From NCBI GenBank assembly GCA_903834665.1, contig CAILJY010000078.1, positions 1 to 33,650 on the forward strand: a DNA stretch of 33,650 nt, read 5' to 3'. The notes beneath the pieces are model-generated. The model did no database searches and was not told where the DNA came from. It worked only from the letters and a program-made list of their open reading frames with translations. Shown one piece after another: positions 1 through 10,140 of the stretch (positions are counted from its first letter, which is position 1; every line of letters starts with the position of its first letter). The DNA is from an uncultured bacterium. GTDB taxonomy: Bacteria > Patescibacteriota > Minisyncoccia > Phycocordibacterales > UBA9973. The translations under genes and the position numbers were made by a program.

Positions 1-3000
1 AACTGACATCACAACAGTTGCAATGTCGGGAAGTGGAACAGTATATACTTATTCATACACAGTAGTCGCAGCTAATGGAAGTACATATGTTGATGGAGTT
101 GCAACAGTTAGTTTATCTACAATAGTTGATACTGCAGGGAACTCATCAAGTGCTCCAACAGAAAATACTTTTACAATAGATACCGTAGGACCAAGTACAA
201 CAATTTCTACAATAGAAATTGATCCAACAAAAAATTCTCCAATTCCAATTACTATTACATTTGAGGATTCAGTAACTGGATTTACTACAGCAGATATAAT
301 AGTAACTGGAGGTACAAAGAGTGTTTTATCTGGAACAGGTGCATCTTATAGTTTTGACTTAACACCAACTGGTGATGGTTTATTAACTGTAGATATAGGT
401 CCAGGTGTAGCATTTGATACTGCAAATAATGGAAACGTTATTGCTACACAACTCGCTATAAATTATGATGGAACTAGTCCATCTTCTGAAATTACAGCAA
501 TTTGTTCAACTGGGACAAATGGATGTACTTTGGTTGGAGAAAATACAAATCCTCAAGAGTCTTATAATGTACAGTCTATAACAGGTAATGCTTCAGATGT
601 TGTAGGAGGTTCAGGTCTTGACGTGGTAGTTATATCTATCAAAGATGTGACTGCCAATAAATGGTACAGTGGGTCTAGTTTTATAAATGACGTTGAAACA
701 TTTTTAGATACAACAGGAACTGATACTTGGTCATTTAATTCATCTGCTGTAGCCTTAACAATTGATCATACTTATATGATTAATTCAAAAGCTATAGATA
801 TTGCAAACAATGAACAAAGTTTATTAGGATCTTTGTCTTTTAAATTTACAAATGCTCCACCAACCGTTTCTTCTGTTACTGCTTCACAAGAAGCAAGTGG
901 TGTTGTTAATGTTACTTATGATGTTGATGATATTGAATCATCCGGAACAACCAACTATCTATTTTATGGAGTTGAAGCTACTTTAAATGGAACTATTTCT
1001 GATTCAGTAAATTCTTTGACAGTTTCTAGTGGAACAAATTTTCCCTTATCAGGAACCATCTTGATTGATGATGAGATAATTAGTTATACAAGTAAATCTG
1101 GTAATGTTTTACAAGATCTAACAAGAGGAGCTTTAAGTACAACAGCTTTTTCTCATGATACAAGTACTCAAGTATATATAAAAGCTAATAATGTGACTGG
1201 TAATGGTATTGGTTTATCTGGTATTGGCCCCAACAAAACTATTGCATGGTCAGCAAGAGATGATGCCTATGGTTATTATAGTAGTAATGGAGTTATTAAA
1301 GTAGTCGCAAATGACGGATCAACTGGTTCAATGATTGGGTCACTTTCTTCTCCGGTTTTTGCTATTGATGCAGCAAGACCTTTAACAGATTCTTCTACTT
1401 TATTAATCAATGATTCTGCCACTAGTATTTTTGGTGCTTCTCCTGAAGTTGTTTTAAAAATTCAAAATGTTACTGGTCAACCAGAAAATGAAAATATATT
1501 TGTTCAATTTTCAAGAAATGCAGGTGGTACATGGTATGGAGCAAATGAAAATGGGACACTTTCTGGAGAAGGAACTCTAGGCTCAGGGTTTGCCTCAAGT
1601 TTAGCAAATACAGGATCTATTTCTTGGCCATGGACGATGCAATCAAGAGCAGAAACTTTAGTGGTTAGAATTACTGATAGTTTTCAAAATACTTCAATAG
1701 AAGATATGAATACTACAGAGTATAATGCTCCTCCAGAATTTAATATTAATTATCCAGCAACTGGAAATGGAGGTTTGACGGTATCTCAAATATCAGATCC
1801 AGATGATATAAATTTTGGAAAAGTTAAAATTCAATATTCAATTAGAAATATAGATACAGAAGGAGATGTGGTTCCTTATTTTGTCACACCTTCTTTTAAT
1901 TATGATACTGGAAGTGGTTGGAACTTAATATCACAAGGGGATATAACTTATGGTGATGTTCCTTTGGGAGGACAAGTTGTAGATCAAAATACTGATGGAT
2001 TATTAGATAATAAAGTTTCGTCATCTTCATTTCATATTTATACAGCTTATTGGACAATTCCACTTGGAGTTGAAACAGAAGCTGGTCAATTTAAAATAAC
2101 CTTAAACGATCTTGGCTCAAGTAATAATATTTCTAGTAATACAGTTTCTAATTTGATTTTTGATACCGAAGAACCTGATGGTGGAGTTGTTTATTTTGAC
2201 GCAGGAGTTGCAGGTTCTGTTGGTACAGGATTGGTTACCATCCCATTACCAACAGACGTATCAAATGTTTTTTACCGAATCAGTGATGATATTACAACTA
2301 ATTCATCAGTAGAAGATACAGGCTGGGTTAGTATGACTAGTAGTACAACTATTCCTTGGACTTTTGATATCGATACAGAAATAAAAACTTTGAAATATCA
2401 ATATAGAGATTCATATGGAAATACAACTAATGAGATAACCCTAGCAACCCTTGCTCCAATTTCTGGAACTTCATTTTTAGTTCAAGATGCGTCTAACCCA
2501 AATATTCCTTCTTATGATATGTATATCGGATGGGAATCAGTAGCTAGTTCAACTGGGTTTGCTTCTTATAAATTAGAATTTGCTACGTCAACAGATAATT
2601 CCACGTATACAGCATATAGTTCTGTTGGTGGTGGTGGAATGTCTGATACAATGACAAATTATTATGTTCATAGAAATTTAAACTCTAGCTGGTATTATAA
2701 ATATCGTTTAGGTGTTACTGGGACAGATGGCAATACTTCTATTCGTGCTGGTTCACCAGTTACAGCAAAACCTGATGGAATTCAAAATTACGGAGAGGGT
2801 GGTGGAGGTGGAGGAGTTGCGACTGCTTCTCAAGTTGAGAATGTTGTTCCATCTCAAGATCCTACAACAAAAAATGTTACGGTAAATTATCGTTTAACAG
2901 ACGGATCATTTTCTAAAAAAATATCTCCTTCTTATGAAGCCCGTCTTTTCTATAATATCGGTGTAACTCTACCAGCAAATGCATATGGAGATAATACTCT

Positions 3001-6000
3001 TGCTGTTTCTGATGCTTCCAAATTGAAATCTTCAGGTTACATTCAAATTAATAATGAAGTTATCGCTTATAGTGGAAAAACAGGAAATGTTTTAACTGGA
3101 TTAACTAGAGGCACTTGGCCGACATCTCCTCGAGGAACTAGACAAAATTCTATTTTCTTCCAAGGTACACCTGTTTGGATAATGGCTTCGACCGTAGCTC
3201 CAACAACTATTACAAATTCTTCAATACCTACAGGTCAAAACAGTTCTATTGTTTGGACTACCTACGATGAGTCTAGTCTTGCCGGAGGAAATTATAGTAA
3301 TGTCGGAATAAGAGTTTTAGTTCATGATAATCAAAGTGCAGGATCTGGTCCATTATCAACTCAATCTGATTATTCTGAAATTGGAACATTGGATTCTTTG
3401 AATTTAACTGCTCCAACTATTTCTTTTGACGCATTATCTTCAAATGGAGATGAAAATGTTTCTTCGGTTGATATTCCGTTAACTCTAGGAAGAGCTTACG
3501 TCATTAATTCTACTGTTGATTATACAGTTACAGGTACAGCTACAGGAGGTGATGTAGATTTTACTTTAATAAATGGCACTGCAACAATAATAGCAGGAAC
3601 TACAAGTACAAATATTTCATTAGCAATAATTGAGGATTTGTTGAATGAAGTTGATGAAAACATTGTTATAACATTATCAAATCCAACAGGATCTATTTTG
3701 GGAACCAATACGGTTTACACTTATACCATCAATGATAATGACAATGATCCAGAGATTCAATTTACTTCTACAAGTTCAAGTGGCCAAGAAAATATAACGC
3801 CTATTGATATAAATGTTTCAATACCTAGTATTTCAAGTTCAGACGTAACTGTTGATTATACAGTTACAGGTACAGCTACAGGAGGTGATGTAGATTTTAC
3901 TTTAATAAATGGCACCGCTACTATAACAGCAGGAAATACGAGCACCAATATTTCTCTTGCGATTATAAATGATAGTATTTATGAATCAAATGAAGATGTT
4001 GTAATTACTTTATCAAACCCAAATGGAGCAATATTAGGAGCCAATACTATTTACACTTATACAATTACAGACAATGATACAACTCCAATAATTAGTTTTA
4101 CTAATACAAATGAAAGTGGAGTAGAAAGTGTTACTTCTGTTGATTTACCTATCAGTATTTTATTTGCATCTTATCAAGATACAACAGTCTCTTATACTGT
4201 CACAGGTGGGACAGCAACGAGTACTGATGACTTTGTTCTAGCCTCTGGTACTGCAACAATAACTGCAGGAACTACAAGTACAAATATTTCATTATCTATA
4301 ATTGATGATACCCTCAAAGAAATAAATGAAACTGTTATCGTAGAATTATCATCTCCCGTAAACTCAACTCTTGGAGTCAATACTATTTATACTTATACAA
4401 TTACAGATAATGATTCTCTTCCAACTATTGCTTTTACAAACACAACAGGCTCTAATCTTGAAGATGTAACTTCTATTAATATACCTGTAAGTATTTCAGG
4501 AATTTCTGGAATAGAAGCAGTTGTTTCTTATGCTGTCACAGGTGGAACAGCAACGAGTACTGATGACTTTGTTCTAGCCTCTGGCACTGCAACAATAATA
4601 ATAGGTCAGACAAGTGTAGATATATCACTTTCAGTTGTGGATGATTTACTTAGTGAAGCAACTGAAAATATTGTTATAACATTATCAAGTCCAACTGGAG
4701 CAACACTAGGAACAAATACAGTTTATACTTATACAATTACAGACAATGATACTGACCCAACTATTGCATTTACTAATACTACAGGGAATGGATTAGAAAA
4801 TGTTTCCTTGGTTAATATTCCAGTTTCTTTGCCTTCAGTTTCTGCTAAAAATTCAACAGTTGGATATTCTATTAAAGCAGGAGGAACTGCAACTTCAGGA
4901 GTCGATTATATTCTTTCTTCTGGAACTGCAACAATAAATGCCGGACAAATGAGTACAAATATTTCATTAGCTATAATTGATGATACACTCAAAGAAGCAA
5001 ATGAAACTGTTATTGTAGAATTATCATCTCCCGTAAACTCAACTCTTGGAGTCAATACTATCTACACTTATACAATTACAGATAATGAACCTAATCTAAA
5101 TGTTGCTTTTGTAAGTTCTAATTCTTCTGGTTTTGAAAGTATTACTTCAGAAGGAATTAATTTAACTTTGGCTTCTGTCTCATCTCAAGATGTAACTGTT
5201 GATTATACAGTCACAGGAGGAACAGCAACAGGAGATGGAACAGATTTTACTTTAGCAAATGGTACTGCCACAATTACAGCTAATACAACTACCGTTGAAA
5301 TTCCTTTCACTGTTGTAGATGATTTATTAATTGAATCAAACGAAACAATAATTGTAACATTATCTAATCCTACAAATGCATCTTTGGGGACAAAAACTAT
5401 TCATACTTATACTATTATAAATAATGATACAGATACGGTATCTCCGACAGTAACGTTAAATGGAGATGCAACTATTTCAGTTACAAGAGGAGATTCTTAT
5501 ACAGAATTAGGATCAATCGTAACAGATAATGTCGACGTAGGGTTAACGGCGACTATTACTGGATCTGTTAATACTAGTTTAATTGGCTCTTATGTATTGA
5601 CCTATACAGCGACAGATAGTTCTAATAATATCGGGACGGCAGAAAGAACAGTAAATGTTGTACTTGCTTTGGCTTATGATATTACATCAACTGCGGGAGC
5701 AGGTGGAACAATTAGTCCACTTGGCATTACTGCTGTGACTTCAACTGCGAATCAAGCTTATACTATAACTCCAGAGGCTGGGTATGGAGTAGATACTTTA
5801 GTTGTGGATGGAGTACCTTTGGCTTCAGCTCTTACTTATACATTTACGAATGTAGTGACTACTCATACTATCGATGTGACGTTTTCTCTTGATCCAGATG
5901 TTACTCCTCCAGTTATAACACTACTTGGAGATAATCCTATGACTGTTATAAAAGGAGAAACATATGTTGAGCCAGGAGTAACAGTTCTTGATGGTATTGA

Positions 6001-8314
6001 TGGAGTAATTGTTCCTGTTATAACTGGATCGGTTAATATAAATAGTATTGGTTCTTATACAATAACTTATACCGCGACTGATTCATCTCATAATAAATCT
6101 ACAGAAACAAGAATTGTTAACGTTGAATATGCTTCTAGTTATATAATAAGATCATCCTCTGGTTCTAATGGAACTATTGACCCATTAGGAGAGACAGCTG
6201 TTCCTTCCACGACTAGTCAAACTTACACAATTGCTCCTAACGAAGGATTCAAAATAGCCACTCTTGTAGTTGATGATGCAAACCTAGTTGTAGAATCTAG
6301 TTATACATTTACAAACGTTGTAGGACCACATCAGATAGATGTGACATTTTCTCCTGTTGATGGTTTACCTCCTACTATAACCATCTTAGGAGATAATCCA
6401 ATGACGATTAATACAGGGGAAGCCTTTGTTGATCCAGGAGCAACTGCTGTTGATTCTACTACCAATGAAGCTTTAGTTGTTACAACTGTTGGTAATGTAA
6501 ATAATTCAACAGCTGGAACTTATCAGATAACTTACTTTACAAGTGATTCATTAGGAAATACTGCAACAGCTGAAAGAACTGTTAATGTTGTAGATATATC
6601 TCCTCCAATTATTTCTGGGATAGAAACTCCTGTTAAATCAGCCAATGCTGCTGTTATAGTTTGGCAAACAAATGAACCAGCAACTTCTCAAGTTATTTGG
6701 GGAACAGCAACAGGTAATTTAACAAGAAATACTGTTATAGATGAAGTCTTATCTGTTTATCATGTTATATCACTTAGTTCAGGTACATTTGATTTAGATG
6801 ATTCTTCTAATATTTTGGAACCTACAACTAATTATTTCTTTACAGTTAAATCTGCTGATAATGCTGGAAATGAAACTGAATCCACTGAACAAACATTTAC
6901 AACTACAGCAGATGGACAAGTTGTCGTAGTAAGTTCTTCCTCTAACAATAACGATAATACTTCTAATCTAATTCCAGATATTACTGCTCCTTCTATCTCT
7001 AATGTAAAAGTTTCAGACATAAATGCTTTTGGAGCAACTATTTCTTTTGATACAAATGAAGAGACAATGTCATTTGTGGAATATGGAAAAGAAACAACTT
7101 ATGGAGATACTATGGGTAGTAGTAAATGGTTAACTTCTCACTCAATAAAATTAAGTGGGCTAAGAATAGGAACAGATTATCATATGAGAGTTACGGTGGT
7201 AGATAAATCTGGTAATTCAACAACAACAGAAGATGAAGTATTTAAAACAAAATATTTCAATGAAGTAACTGACAGTCTTAAAACTATTGATAATCTTGAA
7301 CAATTTCAAGCTGAGATAGAAGCAACAATTGAATCAATTCTTCCATCATTAATTCCTCCATTTATTGAAAAACCAAACATCGTTAATATTACAGAAAATG
7401 GAGCAATGGTAACATATCGTACAAATATTAAAGCTTATCCAGCTGTAAGCTTCTCGACTGATGAGTTCTATAATAAAACAAAAGATAAACCTTATGATGG
7501 AGAAATATCAGATACAACAGCAGAAAAAAGTTTTTCTCATAGTTTAGTTCTTTCAGGTTTGAAAGCAAATACTAAATATCATATTATGGCAAAAGCTTTC
7601 TCTCTCCCTCAAGTAGTTGGACAGTCTGATGATATAGTCTTTACAACTTTACCTTCAAAAATTTCAGGAGCAATAATAGATAAAAAGAAAGATTCATTTA
7701 CTGTTGTGTGGACGACAGATGAACCTACTACTTCTATTGTTGATTACAAAAACACAATTACAGGTAGAGCTTCTAGAACAATAGATAATAGCCAAAATAC
7801 TTCTCACTCTATAAAGATAGAAAATCTAACTCCTGGAACTTCGTATCAAGTCGATATCTCTGGTCTTAATAAAGAGGGCAATATATTTGAAGCAGCCGCA
7901 TCTTTATTTGTGACAACTTCTGTGGATGTTATCGCCCCAGTAATTAATAATGTGAAAGTTGATAGTGCTTTAGTTCTCGGACGTACAGATAGAATTCAAA
8001 CAATAATCTCATGGCAAACAGATGAACCTTCTACTTCAATTGTTTATTATGAAGAAGGATCTGGAATTTTGAGTAAAGAATTAGCAAATAAACAAGAGGA
8101 TCTAAATACATTTACCACAAATCATTCTATCGTCTTAACCTCATTAAAACCAGGAACAGTTTATCGTTTCCAAGTAGCTTCGACAGATAGTGCCAATAAT
8201 ACCGTTAAACCTCCTATACGTACTATAATTACCCCTCGTAGAACTGAATCTATCGTTGATGTTATCTTTAAGAACTTCAATGAAACGTTCAATTTTATAA
8301 ATAATTTCAAATAA
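1..8314 (+). CDS. Giant repeat-rich surface/adhesin-like protein, 5' truncated (Ig-like, Calx-beta, DUF5011-like and fibronectin-III-like modules)
   Basis: ORF is open from base 2 in the same frame, so the ATG at 23 is probably internal. About six repeats of the type 'VDYTVTGTATGGDVDFTLINGTATITAG...NISLAIIDD...E..E.VVITLSNP.GA.LG.NT.YTYTI.DND' (Calx-beta-like), then 'SVTRGDSYTELGSIVTDNVD...GSYVLTYTATDSSNN' (DUF5011-like), then 'VVWTTDEPTTSIVDY' modules (FnIII-like). Confidence 0.9.
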   Translation, partial: TDITTVAMSGSGTVYTYSYTVVAANGSTYVDGVATVSLSTIVDTAGNSSSAPTENTFTIDTVGPSTTISTIEIDPTKNSPIPITITFEDSVTGFTTADIIVTGGTKSVLSGTGASYSFDLTPTGDGLLTVDIGPGVAFDTANNGNVIATQLAINYDGTSPSSEITAICSTGTNGCTLVGENTNPQESYNVQSITGNASDVVGGSGLDVVVISIKDVTANKWYSGSSFINDVETFLDTTGTDTWSFNSSAVALTIDHTYMINSKAIDIANNEQSLLGSLSFKFTNAPPTVSSVTASQEASGVVNVTYDVDDIESSGTTNYLFYGVEATLNGTISDSVNSLTVSSGTNFPLSGTILIDDEIISYTSKSGNVLQDLTRGALSTTAFSHDTSTQVYIKANNVTGNGIGLSGIGPNKTIAWSARDDAYGYYSSNGVIKVVANDGSTGSMIGSLSSPVFAIDAARPLTDSSTLLINDSATSIFGASPEVVLKIQNVTGQPENENIFVQFSRNAGGTWYGANENGTLSGEGTLGSGFASSLANTGSISWPWTMQSRAETLVVRITDSFQNTSIEDMNTTEYNAPPEFNINYPATGNGGLTVSQISDPDDINFGKVKIQYSIRNIDTEGDVVPYFVTPSFNYDTGSGWNLISQGDITYGDVPLGGQVVDQNTDGLLDNKVSSSSFHIYTAYWTIPLGVETEAGQFKITLNDLGSSNNISSNTVSNLIFDTEEPDGGVVYFDAGVAGSVGTGLVTIPLPTDVSNVFYRISDDITTNSSVEDTGWVSMTSSTTIPWTFDIDTEIKTLKYQYRDSYGNTTNEITLATLAPISGTSFLVQDASNPNIPSYDMYIGWESVASSTGFASYKLEFATSTDNSTYTAYSSVGGGGMSDTMTNYYVHRNLNSSWYYKYRLGVTGTDGNTSIRAGSPVTAKPDGIQNYGEGGGGGGVATASQVENVVPSQDPTTKNVTVNYRLTDGSFSKKISPSYEARLFYNIGVTLPANAYGDNTLAVSDASKLKSSGYIQINNEVIAYSGKTGNVLTGLTRGTWPTSPRGTRQNSIFFQGTPVWIMASTVAPTTITNSSIPTGQNSSIVWTTYDESSLAGGNYSNVGIRVLVHDNQSAGSGPLSTQSDYSEIGTLDSLNLTAPTISFDALSSNGDENVSSVDIPLTLGRAYVINSTVDYTVTGTATGGDVDFTLINGTATIIAGTTSTNISLAIIEDLLNEVDENIVITLSNPTGSILGTNTVYTYTINDNDNDPEIQFTSTSSSGQENITPIDINVSIPSISSSDVTVDYTVTGTATGGDVDFTLINGTATITAGNTSTNISLAIINDSIYESNEDVVITLSNPNGAILGANTIYTYTITDNDTTPIISFTNTNESGVESVTSVDLPISILFASYQDTTVSYTVTGGTATSTDDFVLASGTATITAGTTSTNISLSIIDDTLKEINETVIVELSSPVNSTLGVNTIYTYTITDNDSLPTIAFTNTTGSNLEDVTSINIPVSISGISGIEAVVSYAVTGGTATSTDDFVLASGTATIIIGQTSVDISLSVVDDLLSEATENIVITLSSPTGATLGTNTVYTYTITDNDTDPTIAFTNTTGNGLENVSLVNIPVSLPSVSAKNSTVGYSIKAGGTATSGVDYILSSGTATINAGQMSTNISLAIIDDTLKEANETVIVELSSPVNSTLGVNTIYTYTITDNEPNLNVAFVSSNSSGFESITSEGINLTLASVSSQDVTVDYTVTGGTATGDGTDFTLANGTATITANTTTVEIPFTVVDDLLIESNETIIVTLSNPTNASLGTKTIHTYTIINNDTDTVSPTVTLNGDATISVTRGDSYTELGSIVTDNVDVGLTATITGSVNTSLIGSYVLTYTATDSSNNIGTAERTVNVVLALAYDITSTAGAGGTISPLGITAVTSTANQAYTITPEAGYGVDTLVVDGVPLASALTYTFTNVVTTHTIDVTFSLDPDVTPPVITLLGDNPMTVIKGETYVEPGVTVLDGIDGVIVPVITGSVNINSIGSYTITYTATDSSHNKSTETRIVNVEYASSYIIRSSSGSNGTIDPLGETAVPSTTSQTYTIAPNEGFKIATLVVDDANLVVESSYTFTNVVGPHQIDVTFSPVDGLPPTITILGDNPMTINTGEAFVDPGATAVDSTTNEALVVTTVGNVNNSTAGTYQITYFTSDSLGNTATAERTVNVVDISPPIISGIETPVKSANAAVIVWQTNEPATSQVIWGTATGNLTRNTVIDEVLSVYHVISLSSGTFDLDDSSNILEPTTNYFFTVKSADNAGNETESTEQTFTTTADGQVVVVSSSSNNNDNTSNLIPDITAPSISNVKVSDINAFGATISFDTNEETMSFVEYGKETTYGDTMGSSKWLTSHSIKLSGLRIGTDYHMRVTVVDKSGNSTTTEDEVFKTKYFNEVTDSLKTIDNLEQFQAEIEATIESILPSLIPPFIEKPNIVNITENGAMVTYRTNIKAYPAVSFSTDEFYNKTKDKPYDGEISDTTAEKSFSHSLVLSGLKANTKYHIMAKAFSLPQVVGQSDDIVFTTLPSKISGAIIDKKKDSFTVVWTTDEPTTSIVDYKNTITGRASRTIDNSQNTSHSIKIENLTPGTSYQVDISGLNKEGNIFEAAASLFVTTSVDVIAPVINNVKVDSALVLGRTDRIQTIISWQTDEPSTSIVYYEEGSGILSKELANKQEDLNTFTTNHSIVLTSLKPGTVYRFQVASTDSANNTVKPPIRTIITPRRTESIVDVIFKNFNETFNFINNFK

Positions 8315-8323
8315 TATTGAAAC

Positions 8324-8359
8324 AACATACAAGATGGTGCAAGAGCCATATTGTATGTT
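8324..8359 (+). terminator. Hairpin between the giant gene and the response regulator
   Basis: AACATACAA-ga-TGG-tgcaagag-CCA-ta-TTGTATGTT; its 3' base touches the TATATT -10-like box at 8359-8364. Terminator/attenuator role not proven. Confidence 0.45.
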
Positions 8360-8372
8360 ATATTAAAAGAAT

Positions 8373-8816
8373 ATGGATAATAAAGAAAAGAAAATAAAAA
8401 TCCTTCTTATTGATAACGATGAGATGATGTCTATCTACTTTCGTGATATTTTTTGGGTACATGGTCATAATAATAAATATGAAATTTCTGTTGTATCTTC
8501 TTTATTAGGAGCTCGTAAAAGAATAACAGAAGAGGAAACCCGTCCAGATATAATATTTCTTGATGCAATGATTCCTACGGAAGGAGGAAATAGTAATTCA
8601 GAATCACACATAAAGGCATCTTTAGAATTTATAAAAGAAATCAAATCGCATCCCGAATTATCTAAAATAAATATAGTTATTTATTCAGGACATATACATA
8701 AATCTTTAGAAAAAGAAGCTTATGATTTAGGAATAAATGGTTACATTATAAAAGGGGAATTTACCCCAAAAGAGATAATTGCTTATACAGATAAACTTCA
8801 TGGATCCAATAATTAA
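8373..8816 (+). CDS. Single-domain response regulator (receiver domain)
   Basis: 'KILLIDNDEMMS', 'PDIIFLDAMIPTEGG' (phospho-acceptor Asp), 'IVIYSGH', 'GINGYIIKGEFTPKEI' (conserved Lys). Confidence 0.85.
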   Translation: MDNKEKKIKILLIDNDEMMSIYFRDIFWVHGHNNKYEISVVSSLLGARKRITEEETRPDIIFLDAMIPTEGGNSNSESHIKASLEFIKEIKSHPELSKINIVIYSGHIHKSLEKEAYDLGINGYIIKGEFTPKEIIAYTDKLHGSNN

Positions 8817-10131
8817 ATTAGAAAAAGTTAATCTCTGGTATGAATTAGGAAAACCGAATGAAGTTCATGCCTTAAAAGATATTAATCTTGAGATAAATAA
8901 GGGAGATTATGTAGCCTTTTTTGGCTCATCTGGTTGTGGTAAAACAACCATGCTTTATGCTATTTCTGGTATTGATCGTTTTCAGGATGGTAAAATTTTT
9001 ATAAATGGAGTAGATATTTCAGGTTTTACAAATCAAGAATTAGCAATTTTTAGACAGACAGGTATTGGTATTGTTTTTCAACAATTTAATCTTGTTCCTT
9101 CTTTAACTGTTCTTAAAAATGTTGCATTACCAATGCTTTTCGTTGGAGTATCATCAGAAAAAGCAGATGAGGAGGCTCGTAAACTTCTCGAGAGATTAAA
9201 TCTTACTTCTTTAGCTGATAGATACCCATATGAACTTTCAGGGGGCCAACAACAAAGAGTTGGAATTGCGAGAGCTTTAATAAATGATCCCCCAATTATA
9301 ATTGCCGATGAACCTTTAGGTAACCTGGACTCTGTTAATGCAAAAAAGGTTTTAGAATTTTTGAAAGAATTAAATGAAAAAGATGGACGAACTGTCATCA
9401 TGGTTACTCACGAAGCTTGGAGTTTAAGAGATGTGAAAACTATTTTTCATTTAAAGGATGGAGTAGTTACTGATGTTGAGAAAATAAATCCAAAGACAGT
9501 GGCAGAAACACTTTCTGGTCATTTATATAAACAATTATCAAAAGAACTTTCAGAATCTGATAAACCTGTTGATGTTAAAACAGCCCAACTTTCTTCTCGA
9601 GTCCTTGCTAGCTTCTTATTGCGAGGATATTCTTCTGATGAGATAAAACGTTTTGAAGAAATTATTAATCAAAGATTAGAAGAAAAGATTGATCCAATAA
9701 CTTTAACTGATTTGTTGCATAAACCATTTAAAGATGGAGGAGTTGGTTTGTGGAAGAAAAAAGCCGAAAGAGTGGTTCATTATTTAGATGAAATTATTGA
9801 TAAAAGAAAAGATATTGAAGCTGTTTATAATGTTATAGAGAAACATCCTGAATTAACTATTTCTGAAGAAGTTCGTCGTATTCGTGATTGGTTATTAGAA
9901 GAACATAAATTAAAACTTTCCTCGGCTCAAATCATGTCTATTGATCAACTGATTTCAGATCGATTAAGAGGATTTGTTTCTCCTGAAAAATTTATTGAGT
10001 TACTTGATCTTTCTAAAAACAAATTTGGAGCTGGTTTAACATTTCGTACTTCTCACCAGATGGGAGAAAAATTTGAATCTATTTTAAGCGGAGGAAGAAG
10101 TATTGAAGATGTATTCCAAAAAAGTTTATAA
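8800..10131 (+). CDS. ABC transporter ATP-binding protein (LolD/MacB type) with a ~200-aa C-terminal extension
   Basis: Walker A 'GSSGCGKTT', signature 'LSGGQQQRVGIARAL', Walker B 'IIIADEPLGNLD', H-loop 'VTHE'. ATG at 8800 is the likely start, overlapping the response-regulator end by 17 nt. Confidence 0.92.
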   Translation: MDPIIKLEKVNLWYELGKPNEVHALKDINLEINKGDYVAFFGSSGCGKTTMLYAISGIDRFQDGKIFINGVDISGFTNQELAIFRQTGIGIVFQQFNLVPSLTVLKNVALPMLFVGVSSEKADEEARKLLERLNLTSLADRYPYELSGGQQQRVGIARALINDPPIIIADEPLGNLDSVNAKKVLEFLKELNEKDGRTVIMVTHEAWSLRDVKTIFHLKDGVVTDVEKINPKTVAETLSGHLYKQLSKELSESDKPVDVKTAQLSSRVLASFLLRGYSSDEIKRFEEIINQRLEEKIDPITLTDLLHKPFKDGGVGLWKKKAERVVHYLDEIIDKRKDIEAVYNVIEKHPELTISEEVRRIRDWLLEEHKLKLSSAQIMSIDQLISDRLRGFVSPEKFIELLDLSKNKFGAGLTFRTSHQMGEKFESILSGGRSIEDVFQKSL

Positions 10132-10140
10132 TTAAAAAAC

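Noticed and set aside
3520-7020. Short minus-strand ORFs at 3520-3708, 4192-4380 and 6832-7020
   Set aside because: They lie opposite repeats of the giant coding sequence and mirror its codon pattern; no independent signals.
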